Source: Actinophytocola sp044466355
GTDB taxonomy: Bacteria > Actinomycetota > Actinomycetes > Mycobacteriales > Pseudonocardiaceae
DNA length: 64,000 bases
NCBI RefSeq assembly: GCF_044466355.1
Contig: NZ_JBITMQ010000025.1
Span: forward strand, 1 to 64,000
Reading direction: 5' to 3'
The position numbers and the translations under genes are program-made. The stretch's first letter is position 1; every line of letters begins with the position of its first letter. The notes beneath the pieces were generated by a model. That model ran no database searches, was not told the origin of the DNA, and saw only the letters and a program-made list of their open reading frames with translations. Below, one piece after another: positions 17,838 through 25,957 of the stretch.

Positions 17838-19090
17838 TACTCCCAGGTGACGATCATGGGCTTGGTCGGGCGGTCCAACACCACGCGGCCGGGGTTGGCG
17901 TCCGGCTGAGGCGTGGCGTCCGGGATGGCGAAGCGGACCGTGGACGAGCGGAAGCCCTTGTCCCAGGTCGTGATCTCGCTTGCGACCTGCTCGGCGAGTG
18001 CCTGGCCGCTGGCCCCATGGCCGATGACGCCCACCTCGAAGCGCCGGCCGCCGTCCGGGCCGGGCTCGGCCGGGCGGATGGTGAGGTAGGCAAGGCTGCC
18101 GTCGACGGCAGTGGTGGCCATCGCCACCGTGGGGAACATCGGCCGCACCAGGCCGCTGTCCTTCGCGGCCGGGGCGACCTCCATGCGCATGAGGGGGTTG
18201 GGCAGGTGGCAAGCCAGCCACAGGTCCAGCCACTCGAAGGACTCCCTCGGGACGAAGTGCACCCCGGTCCACACCTCACGGGCGGGGGTGTCGAAGACCC
18301 CGGCGAGGTTGTCCGGATCGGTGGCGTGGTTGTTGTCCTTGTGCGTCTGCAACGTCACCTCGCCAGCGGTGCCGGTGAGGTCGAGGACACGGCGGGCGTC
18401 GTCACCGAGGCCCCGCAGGGGCATGAAGATCGCCATCTCGCTCCCCAGGCTGCTCCAGCCGTCCTGGTCGCGTTCGAAGACGATGCTGCGCGAGGCGCAC
18501 CCGCGCAGACGCACCGGGGCGACCAGGCGCCCGCTGGGTGCGAGCTGGTCGAGCCAGGCGGTGGGGATCTCGTGGGCGCCGACGGTGGCGATGACGCGGT
18601 CGAAGGGCGCGGTCTCCGGATGGCCGAGCGCGCCGTCGGCGGCGACCGCCTCGACGTTCCTGATCCCGGCGGCGGCGAGGTGCTCGCGGGCACCGACGAC
18701 GAGGTCCTCGTCGATGTCGATCGTGGTGACGTGCCCGGTCGGGCCGGTCAGGGTGGCCATCAGGGCGGCGTTGTAGCCGGTGGCCGCGCCGAGTTCGAGC
18801 AGTCGCTCGCCGGGCTGGATGCCGAGCTGTTCGAGCATCATGGCGACGATCTTGGGCTGGGACGCGGCGCTGATGCGGGTGCCGTCGCCCTCGTGCTTGG
18901 TGTAGACGGGCTCGTCGGCGTACGCCTCGGTCAGCGGGAGGCCGGGGAGGAACAGGTGGCGCGGCACCTGGCGGAACGCTGCCTCGACGGCGTCGGTGCG
19001 GATGGTGCCATCCTTGATGAGGCGCTTGGTGAGCTGGGCGCGCAGTTCGTCCGCGGAGTCGGTGGAGGCGTCACTCACAGTAGTCGTCAT
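17837..19090 (-). CDS. PCMT-like methyltransferase, FxLD-system type (first copy)
   Basis: 417 residues. The N-terminal PCMT domain shows FRQVPRHLFLPGLPL, SAASQPKIVAMMLEQL, the SAM motif LLELGAATGYNAALMATL, VTTIDIDEDLV and TAPFDRVIATVGAHEIPTAW. The C-terminal half is the FxLD-system extension, ending in PTKPMIVTWE much as its paralogue ends in RFVLTYDDVAL. AGGG lies upstream of the ATG. It follows a short XRE gene by 10 bases and overlaps the TPR-like gene, so the order is XRE, methyltransferase, TPR-like, methyltransferase. Members of this family O-methylate aspartate in ribosomal peptides; the target here is not visible. Confidence 0.75.
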   Translation of the reverse strand: MTTTVSDASTDSADELRAQLTKRLIKDGTIRTDAVEAAFRQVPRHLFLPGLPLTEAYADEPVYTKHEGDGTRISAASQPKIVAMMLEQLGIQPGERLLELGAATGYNAALMATLTGPTGHVTTIDIDEDLVVGAREHLAAAGIRNVEAVAADGALGHPETAPFDRVIATVGAHEIPTAWLDQLAPSGRLVAPVRLRGCASRSIVFERDQDGWSSLGSEMAIFMPLRGLGDDARRVLDLTGTAGEVTLQTHKDNNHATDPDNLAGVFDTPAREVWTGVHFVPRESFEWLDLWLACHLPNPLMRMEVAPAAKDSGLVRPMFPTVAMATTAVDGSLAYLTIRPAEPGPDGGRRFEVGVIGHGASGQALAEQVASEITTWDKGFRSSTVRFAIPDATPQPDANPGRVVLDRPTKPMIVTWE

Positions 19091-19100
19091 TGTCGGAACC

Positions 19101-19562
19101 CTAACGGTGTTGGAGGTGGTCCCGGCTGGTGCCTGCCGGGTAGGCGTGCTCGGTGAATCGGCATGGAACGCGGATGAACGCCTCGCACTGCAGCAGGCCC
19201 GGAGGCACCTCGCACTCGACGGTGCGGATGAGGTCGCAGTGCTCCTCCAGATCCACCATCGTTCGGAACTGCTCGCTGTAGTGGCTGCGGATGCCGGTCC
19301 ACTTGCCGCGCTGGTGGTTGTTCCGCCGCAGTTCCAGCAGCACGTCCTTGTGCCACTGTTCGGTCACGCCGAGGCCGTCGAGCAACAGGAGCAGGTCGCC
19401 AGGGGTAATGCTGGCCTGCCCTGCTTCCAGAGCGGCGATCTTGCTCTGGCCCTTCTCGATCAGCGCTGCCGCTTCCTCCTGCGACTTGCCTGCGAGCTCG
19501 CGCAGGTGCTCGATCTCCTTGCCGAGCAGGAGCTTCTTCGCGGTCGGCGTGACCTTGGCCAT
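19101..19562 (-). CDS. XRE-family regulator with truncated DUF5753-like C-terminus
   Basis: 153 residues from ATG 19562, behind GGAAGGG. Residues 12-70 form a Cro/CI-type HTH (LGKEIEHLRELAGKSQEEAA, KIAALEAGQASITPGDL). A region resembling the start of DUF5753 follows (EQFRTMVDLEEHCDLIRTVE, then VPPGLLQCEAFI), but the usual 100 or more further residues are missing and the end is unrelated. It may be a natural short form or a 3'-truncated gene. It is the first gene of the methyltransferase operon and divergent from a small membrane protein gene, with a nested palindrome between them that it may bind. Confidence 0.7.
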   Translation of the reverse strand: MAKVTPTAKKLLLGKEIEHLRELAGKSQEEAAALIEKGQSKIAALEAGQASITPGDLLLLLDGLGVTEQWHKDVLLELRRNNHQRGKWTGIRSHYSEQFRTMVDLEEHCDLIRTVECEVPPGLLQCEAFIRVPCRFTEHAYPAGTSRDHLQHR

Positions 19563-19650
19563 GCGGTGCCCTTCCCGAGCGGACGGTGAGCTCGTTCCAT
19601 CCTCGCTGGTCACACAGCGTACTCAAGCACAACCACCCATTCGGGTGCAT

Positions 19651-19710
19651 ATCTAAATTCCGATTATCGGAGTAGCGTCGGGAGCTAGTTCCGATAATCT
19701 GACTTTAGAT
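19651..19710. promoter_or_regulatory. Nested palindromic operator between divergent genes
   Basis: TCCGATTATCGGA (19659-19671) is a perfect palindrome around one base. TCCGATAATCTGA (19690-19702) is a second copy with one mismatch, centred 31 bp away, about three helical turns. The pair is framed by ATCTAAA (19651-19657) and TTTAGAT (19704-19710), themselves inverted repeats. The arrangement suits two dimers of the XRE regulator controlling both directions. Confidence 0.6.
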
Positions 19711-19760
19711 GACTGGACACGGTACACCGTCCGGTCGACCGCCACGAAGGAGGGGTCCGC

Positions 19761-20147
19761 ATGCCGCAGTGGCTGCTGATCTACGTGCTCGTAGCGGCGC
19801 TAACCCTCGTGGTGGTACTCGCTGGCCTGTGCTGGCTGGCGTGGGCCACTTGCAAGTGGCTCGACAACCGGCGGGACCGGCGGTGCCAAGCCGCACGCAC
19901 CATGGTGTTGGCGCGCATCGCGGCCGGGCACGTCAACGAGCCCCTCGGCGGGGAGGCTGCTTCCCCCGACAGCGGCCTCCCCGCCGAGGTTCCACAGCGT
20001 CAACGAGCGCTCCCGCGGTCGCCAGCACGTGTTTGTCGGCCTTCAACCGATCTGCCAACTGGACGTCACGCCCGCGCTGCCCACTCTGCGAATGGAGGTG
20101 CTCCTGTTCGATCACGACGGACTGCATCTGTCAGTCCCGGTTCCTGA
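19761..20147 (+). CDS. Small membrane protein
   Basis: 128 residues starting at ATG 19761 behind the very strong AAGGAGGGG. Residues 4-30 (LLIYVLVAALTLVVVLAGLC) form one transmembrane segment, followed by a basic stretch (KWLDNRRDRRCQ) that should face the cytoplasm. After about residue 65 the composition becomes Pro/Arg/Ser-rich, so the C-terminus may be disordered or the frame may have drifted. Divergent from the XRE gene and sharing its palindromic control region. Confidence 0.6.
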   Translation: MPQWLLIYVLVAALTLVVVLAGLCWLAWATCKWLDNRRDRRCQAARTMVLARIAAGHVNEPLGGEAASPDSGLPAEVPQRQRALPRSPARVCRPSTDLPTGRHARAAHSANGGAPVRSRRTASVSPGS

Positions 20148-20322
20148 ACCTCAGATCGAGTGTTCCGCACCCCGCATGCATCAACCGGCCGCAGTCTGAT
20201 CCTCGGGCTCATACCGATCGGGCCCCGGAAATCCAGTCGCGCAGCCGTAAAGGGTCACCGCGGCCTTACGTGCGTGGTTCGTGCTGAACACTCCAACGTG
20301 TCCACAAAGGAGATGATCAGCG

Positions 20323-20823
20323 GTGGCTGTCGCTACGCTTGACGATCTCGATCAGCTCGCTGGCCGCGAACCCAAATTTGGTCCCACGGCACAGCGTTGC
20401 AGCCAGTACTACAACGATCACGGCCTCCCGGTCGCCCTCGACTTCCCGTCTCGGTGCATCTTCCTCACAGTCGGTGGCCTCGTTGGTGCTATCACAACGC
20501 CCGCGCCGATCGGGACGAATGTGTTGCGACGTTTGGACATCGCGATGTCTGGAGGTCCAGTGGTCATCGACTCCGGCAGGAAGCGATGGATCTTCCTTAC
20601 CGGCTCCCCGCGTTCGATCAACGATGACACGGCAGTCGACCTACTTCGCCTCGGTGTGACTGTCCATAAAGGCGGCGAACGGTTGGCGCTCCCCACACCC
20701 GACGAAGAACAGCTCGGACTACGACAGTGGCAGCGACGACTGATCGCCGGTCGAGACCTGCCTCTGCAGTCACTCGTCATTGCCATGATCAGGATCGCAG
20801 GCTCCCAAGGCCCAGTGACCTGA
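20323..20823 (+). CDS. Primase/polymerase-like short protein (degenerate)
   Basis: 166 residues from GTG 20323 behind AAGGAG. The pattern VGAITTPAPIGTNVLRRL, then GGPVVIDSGRKRWIFLTGSP, then GGERLALPTPDE with a following Trp resembles the short actinomycete proteins annotated as bifunctional DNA primase/polymerase, which keep the core strands but not the catalytic aspartates. A related gene lies at 21231. An enzymatic role is unlikely; they often sit in small accessory operons of unknown purpose. Confidence 0.5.
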   Translation: MAVATLDDLDQLAGREPKFGPTAQRCSQYYNDHGLPVALDFPSRCIFLTVGGLVGAITTPAPIGTNVLRRLDIAMSGGPVVIDSGRKRWIFLTGSPRSINDDTAVDLLRLGVTVHKGGERLALPTPDEEQLGLRQWQRRLIAGRDLPLQSLVIAMIRIAGSQGPVT

Positions 20824-20909
20824 AGCCCACGCACCTGGCAGGCCGAAGCCATCTCGAATCATTCGCGGATCCATTGCGCGAGCCTGCTGCCGTCAAGAGG
20901 AGCGCAGTC

Positions 20910-21161
20910 ATGGCTGAATGCGGACCGCTGACGATCACCGGCTGGCAAACGCTTGTCGTCGTCGTACTCATCGTCGTGATCACCTTCGTCTACGGCGAAC
21001 TCTGTGCACGAGACGCAGCCCGGAGAATCCGCGACGAGTTCTACGTCGAGGACAACGACTCCGGCGATGAGGAATACGGATGGTCGGCCAACGAGGCTGA
21101 CACGGGGCCGATCGAATTCGACGAGAGACCCCAGAGACGCGCACGGCACTCGCAAGAGTGA
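20910..21161 (+). CDS. Small single-pass membrane protein
   Basis: 83 residues, ATG 20910 behind AAGAGGAG. Residues 11-29 (QTLVVVVLIVVITFVYG) form a transmembrane segment, followed by an acidic cytoplasmic-type tail (EFYVEDNDSGDEEYG) with a final basic run. No family is recognised. It is sandwiched between two primase/polymerase-like genes on the same strand. Confidence 0.55.
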   Translation: MAECGPLTITGWQTLVVVVLIVVITFVYGELCARDAARRIRDEFYVEDNDSGDEEYGWSANEADTGPIEFDERPQRRARHSQE

Positions 21162-21230
21162 GCGCGAGTACCTGACTGCCCGCGGCGAGCCCATCCATCT
21201 CGGACTCGTCCTATTGGGAGTGAGACAACG

Positions 21231-21806
21231 ATGACCGGAGCGCCTCACCCGATGCCCGGACTATGGCTTACCGAGGTACGCGAAGCGGCTGTCAACTACG
21301 TCCGCCACGGTTGGCCAGTCCGGCCGGCGCCACTAACCTCCACAGCCGTTTCGGGATTCTGTGACGACGAGATCACCGACGCCGAGGAAGCCCTGGACGT
21401 GTGGACCAGGGCACCGTATCCAATACTTCTGGGTTGCGGATCGGCCGTCGAGGCGATTGAGGTTCCCGGCCTGGTGTCGCGGAATGCGATCCACTCCCTC
21501 CGTGCCGCCGGCCTGCTTGGACCGATCATCGCCGCTCCATTCGGCACCGACTACATGCTCGCTTCGGCAGGTCAACGACGAACTGTTCTCGAAGATCGCG
21601 ACGTCGTAGGTCGACAACTTGCACAAGGGGAACGGTTGGTACTGCCGCCGACGGCTGTCGATGCGCCTCTCCACCGATGGCGCATCTCGCCGACGGCCGT
21701 TGGCTGGAAGCTGCCGAACTTTTCCGCTCTACAGCGGGAACTGGCTAAGTCATCGCTCCCTCGCCAAAGTGATCCAGCCGTCCTTGCCCGATGTGGACAG
21801 GCATGA
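21231..21806 (+). CDS. Primase/polymerase-like protein (degenerate Prim-Pol N-terminal type)
   Basis: 191 residues from ATG 21231. EVREAAVNYVRHGWPVRPAP is the usual opening of the actinomycete bifunctional DNA primase/polymerase domain. YPILLGCGSAVEAIEVPGL corresponds to the strand that normally carries the catalytic aspartates, here replaced, and LLGPIIAAPFGTDYMLA and GERLVLPPT follow the later core. The frame ends at about 190 residues and no helicase part follows, so it is a short, probably non-catalytic member. It shares the GERLxLP motif with the gene at 20323. Confidence 0.55.
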   Translation: MTGAPHPMPGLWLTEVREAAVNYVRHGWPVRPAPLTSTAVSGFCDDEITDAEEALDVWTRAPYPILLGCGSAVEAIEVPGLVSRNAIHSLRAAGLLGPIIAAPFGTDYMLASAGQRRTVLEDRDVVGRQLAQGERLVLPPTAVDAPLHRWRISPTAVGWKLPNFSALQRELAKSSLPRQSDPAVLARCGQA

Positions 21807-22172
21807 AGTGCCACCATGTCGCCGACTGGCCCAGGCCGGAAGCCTCCCCCGAGCCGGGGCCACGTCGGCCGTCAGGCCACAGCGTCGAAGACGCACAGTG
21901 TCAGGAGGTCGTGAAGGCGGCATCGATCGCCCGGCCTCCGAAGCGGCTCCGCTCCGGCCTGACCTCCGACTGCGACGCGGCCGGGCCCGCGCCCCGATCT
22001 ACCCGGCCGTGTCGCAGTCTCCTCGCCACACCCCCGACGTCCAAAAAGGACCGACCGTTTGTATCAGGCGTCTGTTCGATTACGCCGTAGCCTCCTCAAA
22101 TTTCCAGTTCCTCCATGACCGATCGGAACGTCCGAACTTGTTGAACCAAAAGGATTGTGGGGTGTCGAGCCC
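21807..22172. other. Non-coding spacer, 366 bases
   Basis: No gene with a plausible ribosome-binding site and protein-like composition was seen on either strand. The next gene begins close to its end. The region may hold the promoter for the sigma-factor group, but no clear motif stands out. Confidence 0.4.
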
Positions 22173-22898
22173 ATGAGTAGCGGGGCCAGCAACCCACCTG
22201 AACGGACATTCACTCCCGCCGATATTCCGGTGCTCCCCGGCACGAGCCGCCTCGGCCTGTTGATACTGGCCAGTTCCGAGTGCCCCTTGAGGTGGCAGCC
22301 AGGAGTTGGGCGGCACGCGAGTCTTGGCAACGACAGGTGGGTGCTTCACCTTCCGGCCGAGTCACCACTCCTGTTGGCGCAGAGTGTCCGCCGTACCCAC
22401 GGAGTACTCGGCGTTTCGGTGCAGTCTTCCGGACCCGTCACGGCCGCGGACCGCCTCGCGCTGGCTTTCGCGGAGCACTTGAGCGTTATGCGTACGTCGG
22501 ACAAGAGTCCTTATCCGCTCAGTGGCGCTTTCGTGACAAGCGCGAAGCGAGACGTCCCCGGTTCCCGAGACGCACTCATCCGGCTGTTTCACTTCGCCTC
22601 CGTCCGCACTTCGGCAGGAGTCAGCGACGCGGTCGTCTGGGAATGGATCGACCGTCCCAACGCGGAGGCATGGTTCGGATCACCATTGCCGGAGCTCGGC
22701 CCGCTGGAACTCCACCTCGCGGAGCTGCTGCAGCTGCGCCGCGCGGTGCGGGCAAATCGGTATCCCCAAACACCCGACGGCGTCGCCCTCGCTGACGCAC
22801 TGAAAGACCGGCACTTCTCCAACCGATTCGTGCTGGACAACTACTACCTCGTATGCCGACTGATAGCCGGTCACATCGACAAGGAGAGCAATCAATGA
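22173..22898 (+). CDS. Hypothetical protein upstream of sigma factor
   Basis: About 241 residues. The start is ATG 22173, or GTG 22155 with AAAGG upstream. It contains LLILASSECPLRWQPGVGRH, TAADRLALAFAEHL and ELGPLELHLAELLQLRRAV; I recognise no family. The stop overlaps the start of a 32-codon gene (ATGA), which in turn overlaps the sigma-factor gene, so all three are probably translated together. It could be a regulator of the sigma factor, but nothing in the sequence shows this. Confidence 0.55.
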   Translation: MSSGASNPPERTFTPADIPVLPGTSRLGLLILASSECPLRWQPGVGRHASLGNDRWVLHLPAESPLLLAQSVRRTHGVLGVSVQSSGPVTAADRLALAFAEHLSVMRTSDKSPYPLSGAFVTSAKRDVPGSRDALIRLFHFASVRTSAGVSDAVVWEWIDRPNAEAWFGSPLPELGPLELHLAELLQLRRAVRANRYPQTPDGVALADALKDRHFSNRFVLDNYYLVCRLIAGHIDKESNQ

Positions 22899-22993
22899 GC
22901 CGCACAATGAAAACTCTGACTGCGACCGCGGCCGGCGGTACCGCTTGCGCTGCCCCGGACGGTACGAAGTTTCGACGGCGGGATGCACAATGA
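22895..22993 (+). CDS. 32-residue small gene overlapping both neighbours
   Basis: ATG 22895 lies nine bases after AAGGAG, one of the best ribosome-binding sites in this region, and overlaps the upstream stop (ATGA). Its own stop at 22991-22993 overlaps the ATG of the sigma gene. The peptide (MSRTMKTLTATAAGGTACAA then a basic end) has no recognised family. It may be a coupling leader or a remnant of a longer gene. Confidence 0.45.
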   Translation: MSRTMKTLTATAAGGTACAAPDGTKFRRRDAQ

Positions 22994-23973
22994 CTGCGGC
23001 CTGCATCGAACGCGCTCAGGCGTACGACCGGAGCTACGGGAGCTGGGCGCGCTCATCCGGTCAACATGCGCTGTCCCCTTGGGCGCCATCGGATGCGGCA
23101 TCGGCGCAGCCCTTGGCATTTCGATCAGCAATCGCCCCCGATGACGCGTGGCTGATCAGAGCAGTCCGCGACGGGAACATCGCGGCCTATGGCGAGCTGT
23201 ACGTACGCCATGTCGCTGCTGCATACAACCTTGCTCGTCAGCTCGCCCGTTCGGCCATCGAGGCGGACGACCTGGTGTCGGAGGCATTCAGCAAGGTTCT
23301 TAGCTCCCTGCAAGGTGGTCGAGGACCAGACTCGGCGTTCCGCGCCTACCTGCTCACGGCCTTGCGTCACACGGCTTACGACAAAACGCGGAGGGACCGG
23401 AAGGTTGAGCTGACCGAGGACGTGACGACCGCGGTAAACCCGGTACTCGTAAGCGTGCAGTTCGACGACACCGCGTCGGCTGGCCTTGAGAAGGAGCTTG
23501 CGGCGAACGCGTTTGCTCGGCTGCCTGAGCGATGGCAGACGGTACTTTGGCTGACCGAGATCGAAAGCAGGTCACCAGCAGAGGTTGGTCCGAAACTCGG
23601 TCTGACAGCCAATGGCGTGTCCGCGCTGGCTTACCGGGCGCGCGAAGGGCTTCGACAGGCATACCTACAAGAGCATCTCGCAGGAGCAACGGGATCCCGT
23701 TGCCAGCCTACGGTCGATCGGCTCGGTGCCTGGACTCGGCGCGGCCTGCCAACGCGGGAGGCTCAGCAGGTTCGTGACCACCTTGCTGAGTGCGGTTCAT
23801 GCCGCACGCTTTCGTTGGAACTTGCCGAGATCAACACCTCCTTCCGCGTCCGTGCAGCTGGGAAACGGTCTTGCGCCCAGGTTGGTAAGAGCCGTCGGCA
23901 GCAGGAACGCGGGCGGTTGCCGTCTGCGGCGCTTGCTGAGCGTGGCACCGCTGCCGTGAAGCTAGCGAGCTAA
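22990..23973 (+). CDS. ECF-type sigma-70 factor with C-terminal zinc-finger segment
   Basis: 327 residues from ATG 22990. Region 2 is visible in DDAWLIRAVRDGNIAAYGEL, LARSAIEADDLVSEAFSKV and FRAYLLTALRHTAYDKTRRD. Region 4 is in FARLPERWQTVLWLTEIE and SPAEVGPKLGLTANGVSALA. The tail carries HLAECGSCRTL, an H-x3-C-x2-C zinc-finger motif like the anti-sigma zf-HC2 domain, fused on the same chain, a layout known in some actinomycete ECF groups. An adjacent separate anti-sigma gene is absent, so the tail may self-regulate. Translation is coupled to the preceding small gene. Confidence 0.85.
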   Translation: MTAACIERAQAYDRSYGSWARSSGQHALSPWAPSDAASAQPLAFRSAIAPDDAWLIRAVRDGNIAAYGELYVRHVAAAYNLARQLARSAIEADDLVSEAFSKVLSSLQGGRGPDSAFRAYLLTALRHTAYDKTRRDRKVELTEDVTTAVNPVLVSVQFDDTASAGLEKELAANAFARLPERWQTVLWLTEIESRSPAEVGPKLGLTANGVSALAYRAREGLRQAYLQEHLAGATGSRCQPTVDRLGAWTRRGLPTREAQQVRDHLAECGSCRTLSLELAEINTSFRVRAAGKRSCAQVGKSRRQQERGRLPSAALAERGTAAVKLAS

Positions 23974-24017
23974 CCGTATTGAGTCTCAAAGTTGTTAGGC
24001 ACCAACGGAACCACAAT

Positions 24018-25055
24018 ATGTCTTCGCGCGCACCGCGGCTGGCCGCCGCCGAGAAGCAGACGATTGTCGACCTGTACCTGACCAAGGTCAACGGACGGTG
24101 GCCAACGAATACTGCCATCGCTCGTCAAGTCGGCCGCTCTCGCACGGCTGTGGAAAACACCATCGAGAAGGCCGGGGTCGCACGAGGCAAGAAACGCCGA
24201 CTGACCACAGGGGAGAAGAAACGCATTATCGCGCTGTACCAGACATGGACTGGTACCCGCTGGACCTCCAGCATCGAGATCAGCAAGATCGTGGGTCGAC
24301 CGCCCAGCACCATCAATCGAGTAGTCACCGAGGCGGGTATCAATCGCACCATCAGTGAGGCACTGAGTGCGCAAGTGCCCGACCCACTGCGGCAACAGAT
24401 CATCCACCTCTACACAGCGACAGGCTGGTCCTATCCGAAGGTCGCCGAGCACCTGAAGATCGGTTCGCGTGTGGTTTAAGACGTGCTTGACGCCGCTGAT
24501 GTCATTGTGCGACAAGGCCCCAACAGGATGGCCAAGGTTCGCATCAGGGAGGCCAGGCGCCTGGTCGCTCTTTATCAACAGGGCCTCTCCGCGCGGGAGG
24601 TCGCCGAGCGCACGGGCCGCACGCGCGGAGTCGTCGAGAGCCTCGTACGTGATGCAGGGGTTCAGCGGACCCGCTCCGAGGCCGCACGGATGGCGGCGCG
24701 ACGACGGGCTGCGCGGACCAAGCTCGCGGCCATGGCGATGCGTCCGTCGGCCAGACGGTGGATCACCGGAACCACCGTTGAGGACTTGTCCAATGAGCAG
24801 GACGTGCCGACGGACCTGATGTGGGAGGCGCTATCGCGCACTCTGACGCCAGCCGACCTCCGCCGGAGGCGGGCTATCACGCGTGAAGCGAGCAACCTGG
24901 TTCCCCTTGGCGGCGATAGCCGCGAGAGCGAGTGCGGCCTGACGTGTCCTTACGCATGCGCCGCGGTGTGCGCCCGAACCCTGGGGCGCCAAGACCGGCA
25001 CTCCGCACTGACCGGGAAGACCGGCCTCGTGGACGTCAAGTCGTCGGCTGGATGA
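24018..25055 (+). pseudogene. Multi-HTH protein split by an in-frame TAA
   Basis: Two open parts in the same frame are separated by a single TAA at 24477-24479. Together they show four helix-turn-helix units with a repeating end pattern: IARQVGRSRTAVENTIEKAG, ISKIVGRPPSTINRVVTEAG, VAEHLKIGSRVV-stop-DVLDAADV and VAERTGRTRGVVESLVRDAG. The stop falls inside the recognition helix of unit three, so the gene was probably once continuous (about 345 codons). The second part has an ATG at 24528, so two shorter proteins could still be made. It is likely a DNA-binding protein of resolvase-type HTHs. It overlaps the convergent prepilin peptidase gene by 20 bases. Confidence 0.6.
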
Positions 25056-25680
25056 GGATCGCGGCGAGCGCACCAACGACGAGGAACGGCCCGAGGGAGA
25101 TCTCCTTGGTCGGTTCCACCCGCCGGGCGATGCGCAGCACAACCAACGTAATGGCCGCACCGAGCCAGCCGAGCAGTGTTCCCACCAGCAGCGCCGCCCA
25201 CCCATTCCAACCCAGCGCAAGGCCCAGCATGCCCCCAAGCCGGAGATCTCCGCCGCCGAGCTGGCCAGGTCGAAGGAAGTAGAGCGCTCCGTAGAACGCG
25301 AGGAGCGCGAGCAGGCCGGCAGTGGAGCGGAGGACCGGGTACGCGTCGCGGTTGAGCAGGGCAGCCATGCCGAAGAGCGCGGCGAGGATGATGCCGCTGG
25401 GCCAGATGAGCTTGGTGGGTAGCGTGCGGGAGTTCCAGTCGATCGCGGCCAGCAGGACACCAGCAGCGGCGAGCCAGGAGTAGGCGAACAGGTCGGGCAC
25501 GGCGCCGATGCGCCAGGCCAGTGCCGAGAACAGGACCGCGGTGACCACTTCGAGCAGGCCCCGTGGGGCCAGTCGTTCGCACCCCGCCGGGAGAAGCGAG
25601 CTTCGCTGGACGGCGATACGCAGGACACTGGCGACAACGAGTCCGACCAGGCCCCAGCCGGCGAGGCTGAGCGCGGTCAC
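25036..25680 (-). CDS. Prepilin peptidase, A24 family (TadV/CpaA-like)
   Basis: 214 residues with about six hydrophobic segments. The two aspartates of the A24 aspartic peptidases are present: AIDWNSRTLPTKL (about residue 80) and the GxGD-type motif GGGDLRLGGML (about residue 143). It cleaves the leader of Flp-type prepilins at the cytoplasmic membrane face. The N-terminal cytosolic methylase-type zinc region of PilD enzymes is absent, as usual for Tad peptidases. It is divergent from the Tad operon that begins at 25958, with a palindrome-rich control region between. Confidence 0.88.
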   Translation of the reverse strand: MTALSLAGWGLVGLVVASVLRIAVQRSSLLPAGCERLAPRGLLEVVTAVLFSALAWRIGAVPDLFAYSWLAAAGVLLAAIDWNSRTLPTKLIWPSGIILAALFGMAALLNRDAYPVLRSTAGLLALLAFYGALYFLRPGQLGGGDLRLGGMLGLALGWNGWAALLVGTLLGWLGAAITLVVLRIARRVEPTKEISLGPFLVVGALAAILIQPTT

Positions 25681-25792
25681 CGAGACGCTCGCGCCATTCG
25701 CCTGCTCGCGGATGTGACAGAGCTCGTCAACGCTGTACCCCCTGTAGCCCCCTGGTTACGGCCTTCCGGTGTAATGAACCTACTACTCAGCG

Positions 25793-25878
25793 CCATTTGG
25801 ACACGGTGTCATTAGCCCATTTGGGTGAACTTTGACCTGTTTTCGCTGTTCCGACACTTGTGTCCCTTCATAGGGACA
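25793..25878. promoter_or_regulatory. Palindrome cluster upstream of the Tad locus
   Basis: Two GACAC/GTGTC palindromes (25800-25810 and 25853-25864), the inverted pair TGTCCC (25861-25866) and GGGACA (25873-25878), and two CCATTTGG copies (25793-25800 and within 25816-25825) lie between the divergent prepilin peptidase and lipoprotein genes. They are probable binding sites for a regulator of the pilus locus. No clear -10/-35 pair was identified. Confidence 0.45.
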
Positions 25879-25957
25879 TTGCGGTCTCCTAGGGGGCGCC
25901 AGGTAGACGTGAGGAGTACCACACTAGATCGAAAGGAATTTTCGCAGATCCGAGGGG

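Noticed and set aside
14650..19760. An FxLD-type lanthipeptide precursor near the two methyltransferases
   Set aside because: I looked through spacers and short frames for an FxLD leader with a Ser/Thr/Cys-rich tail and found none; the precursor may lie elsewhere.
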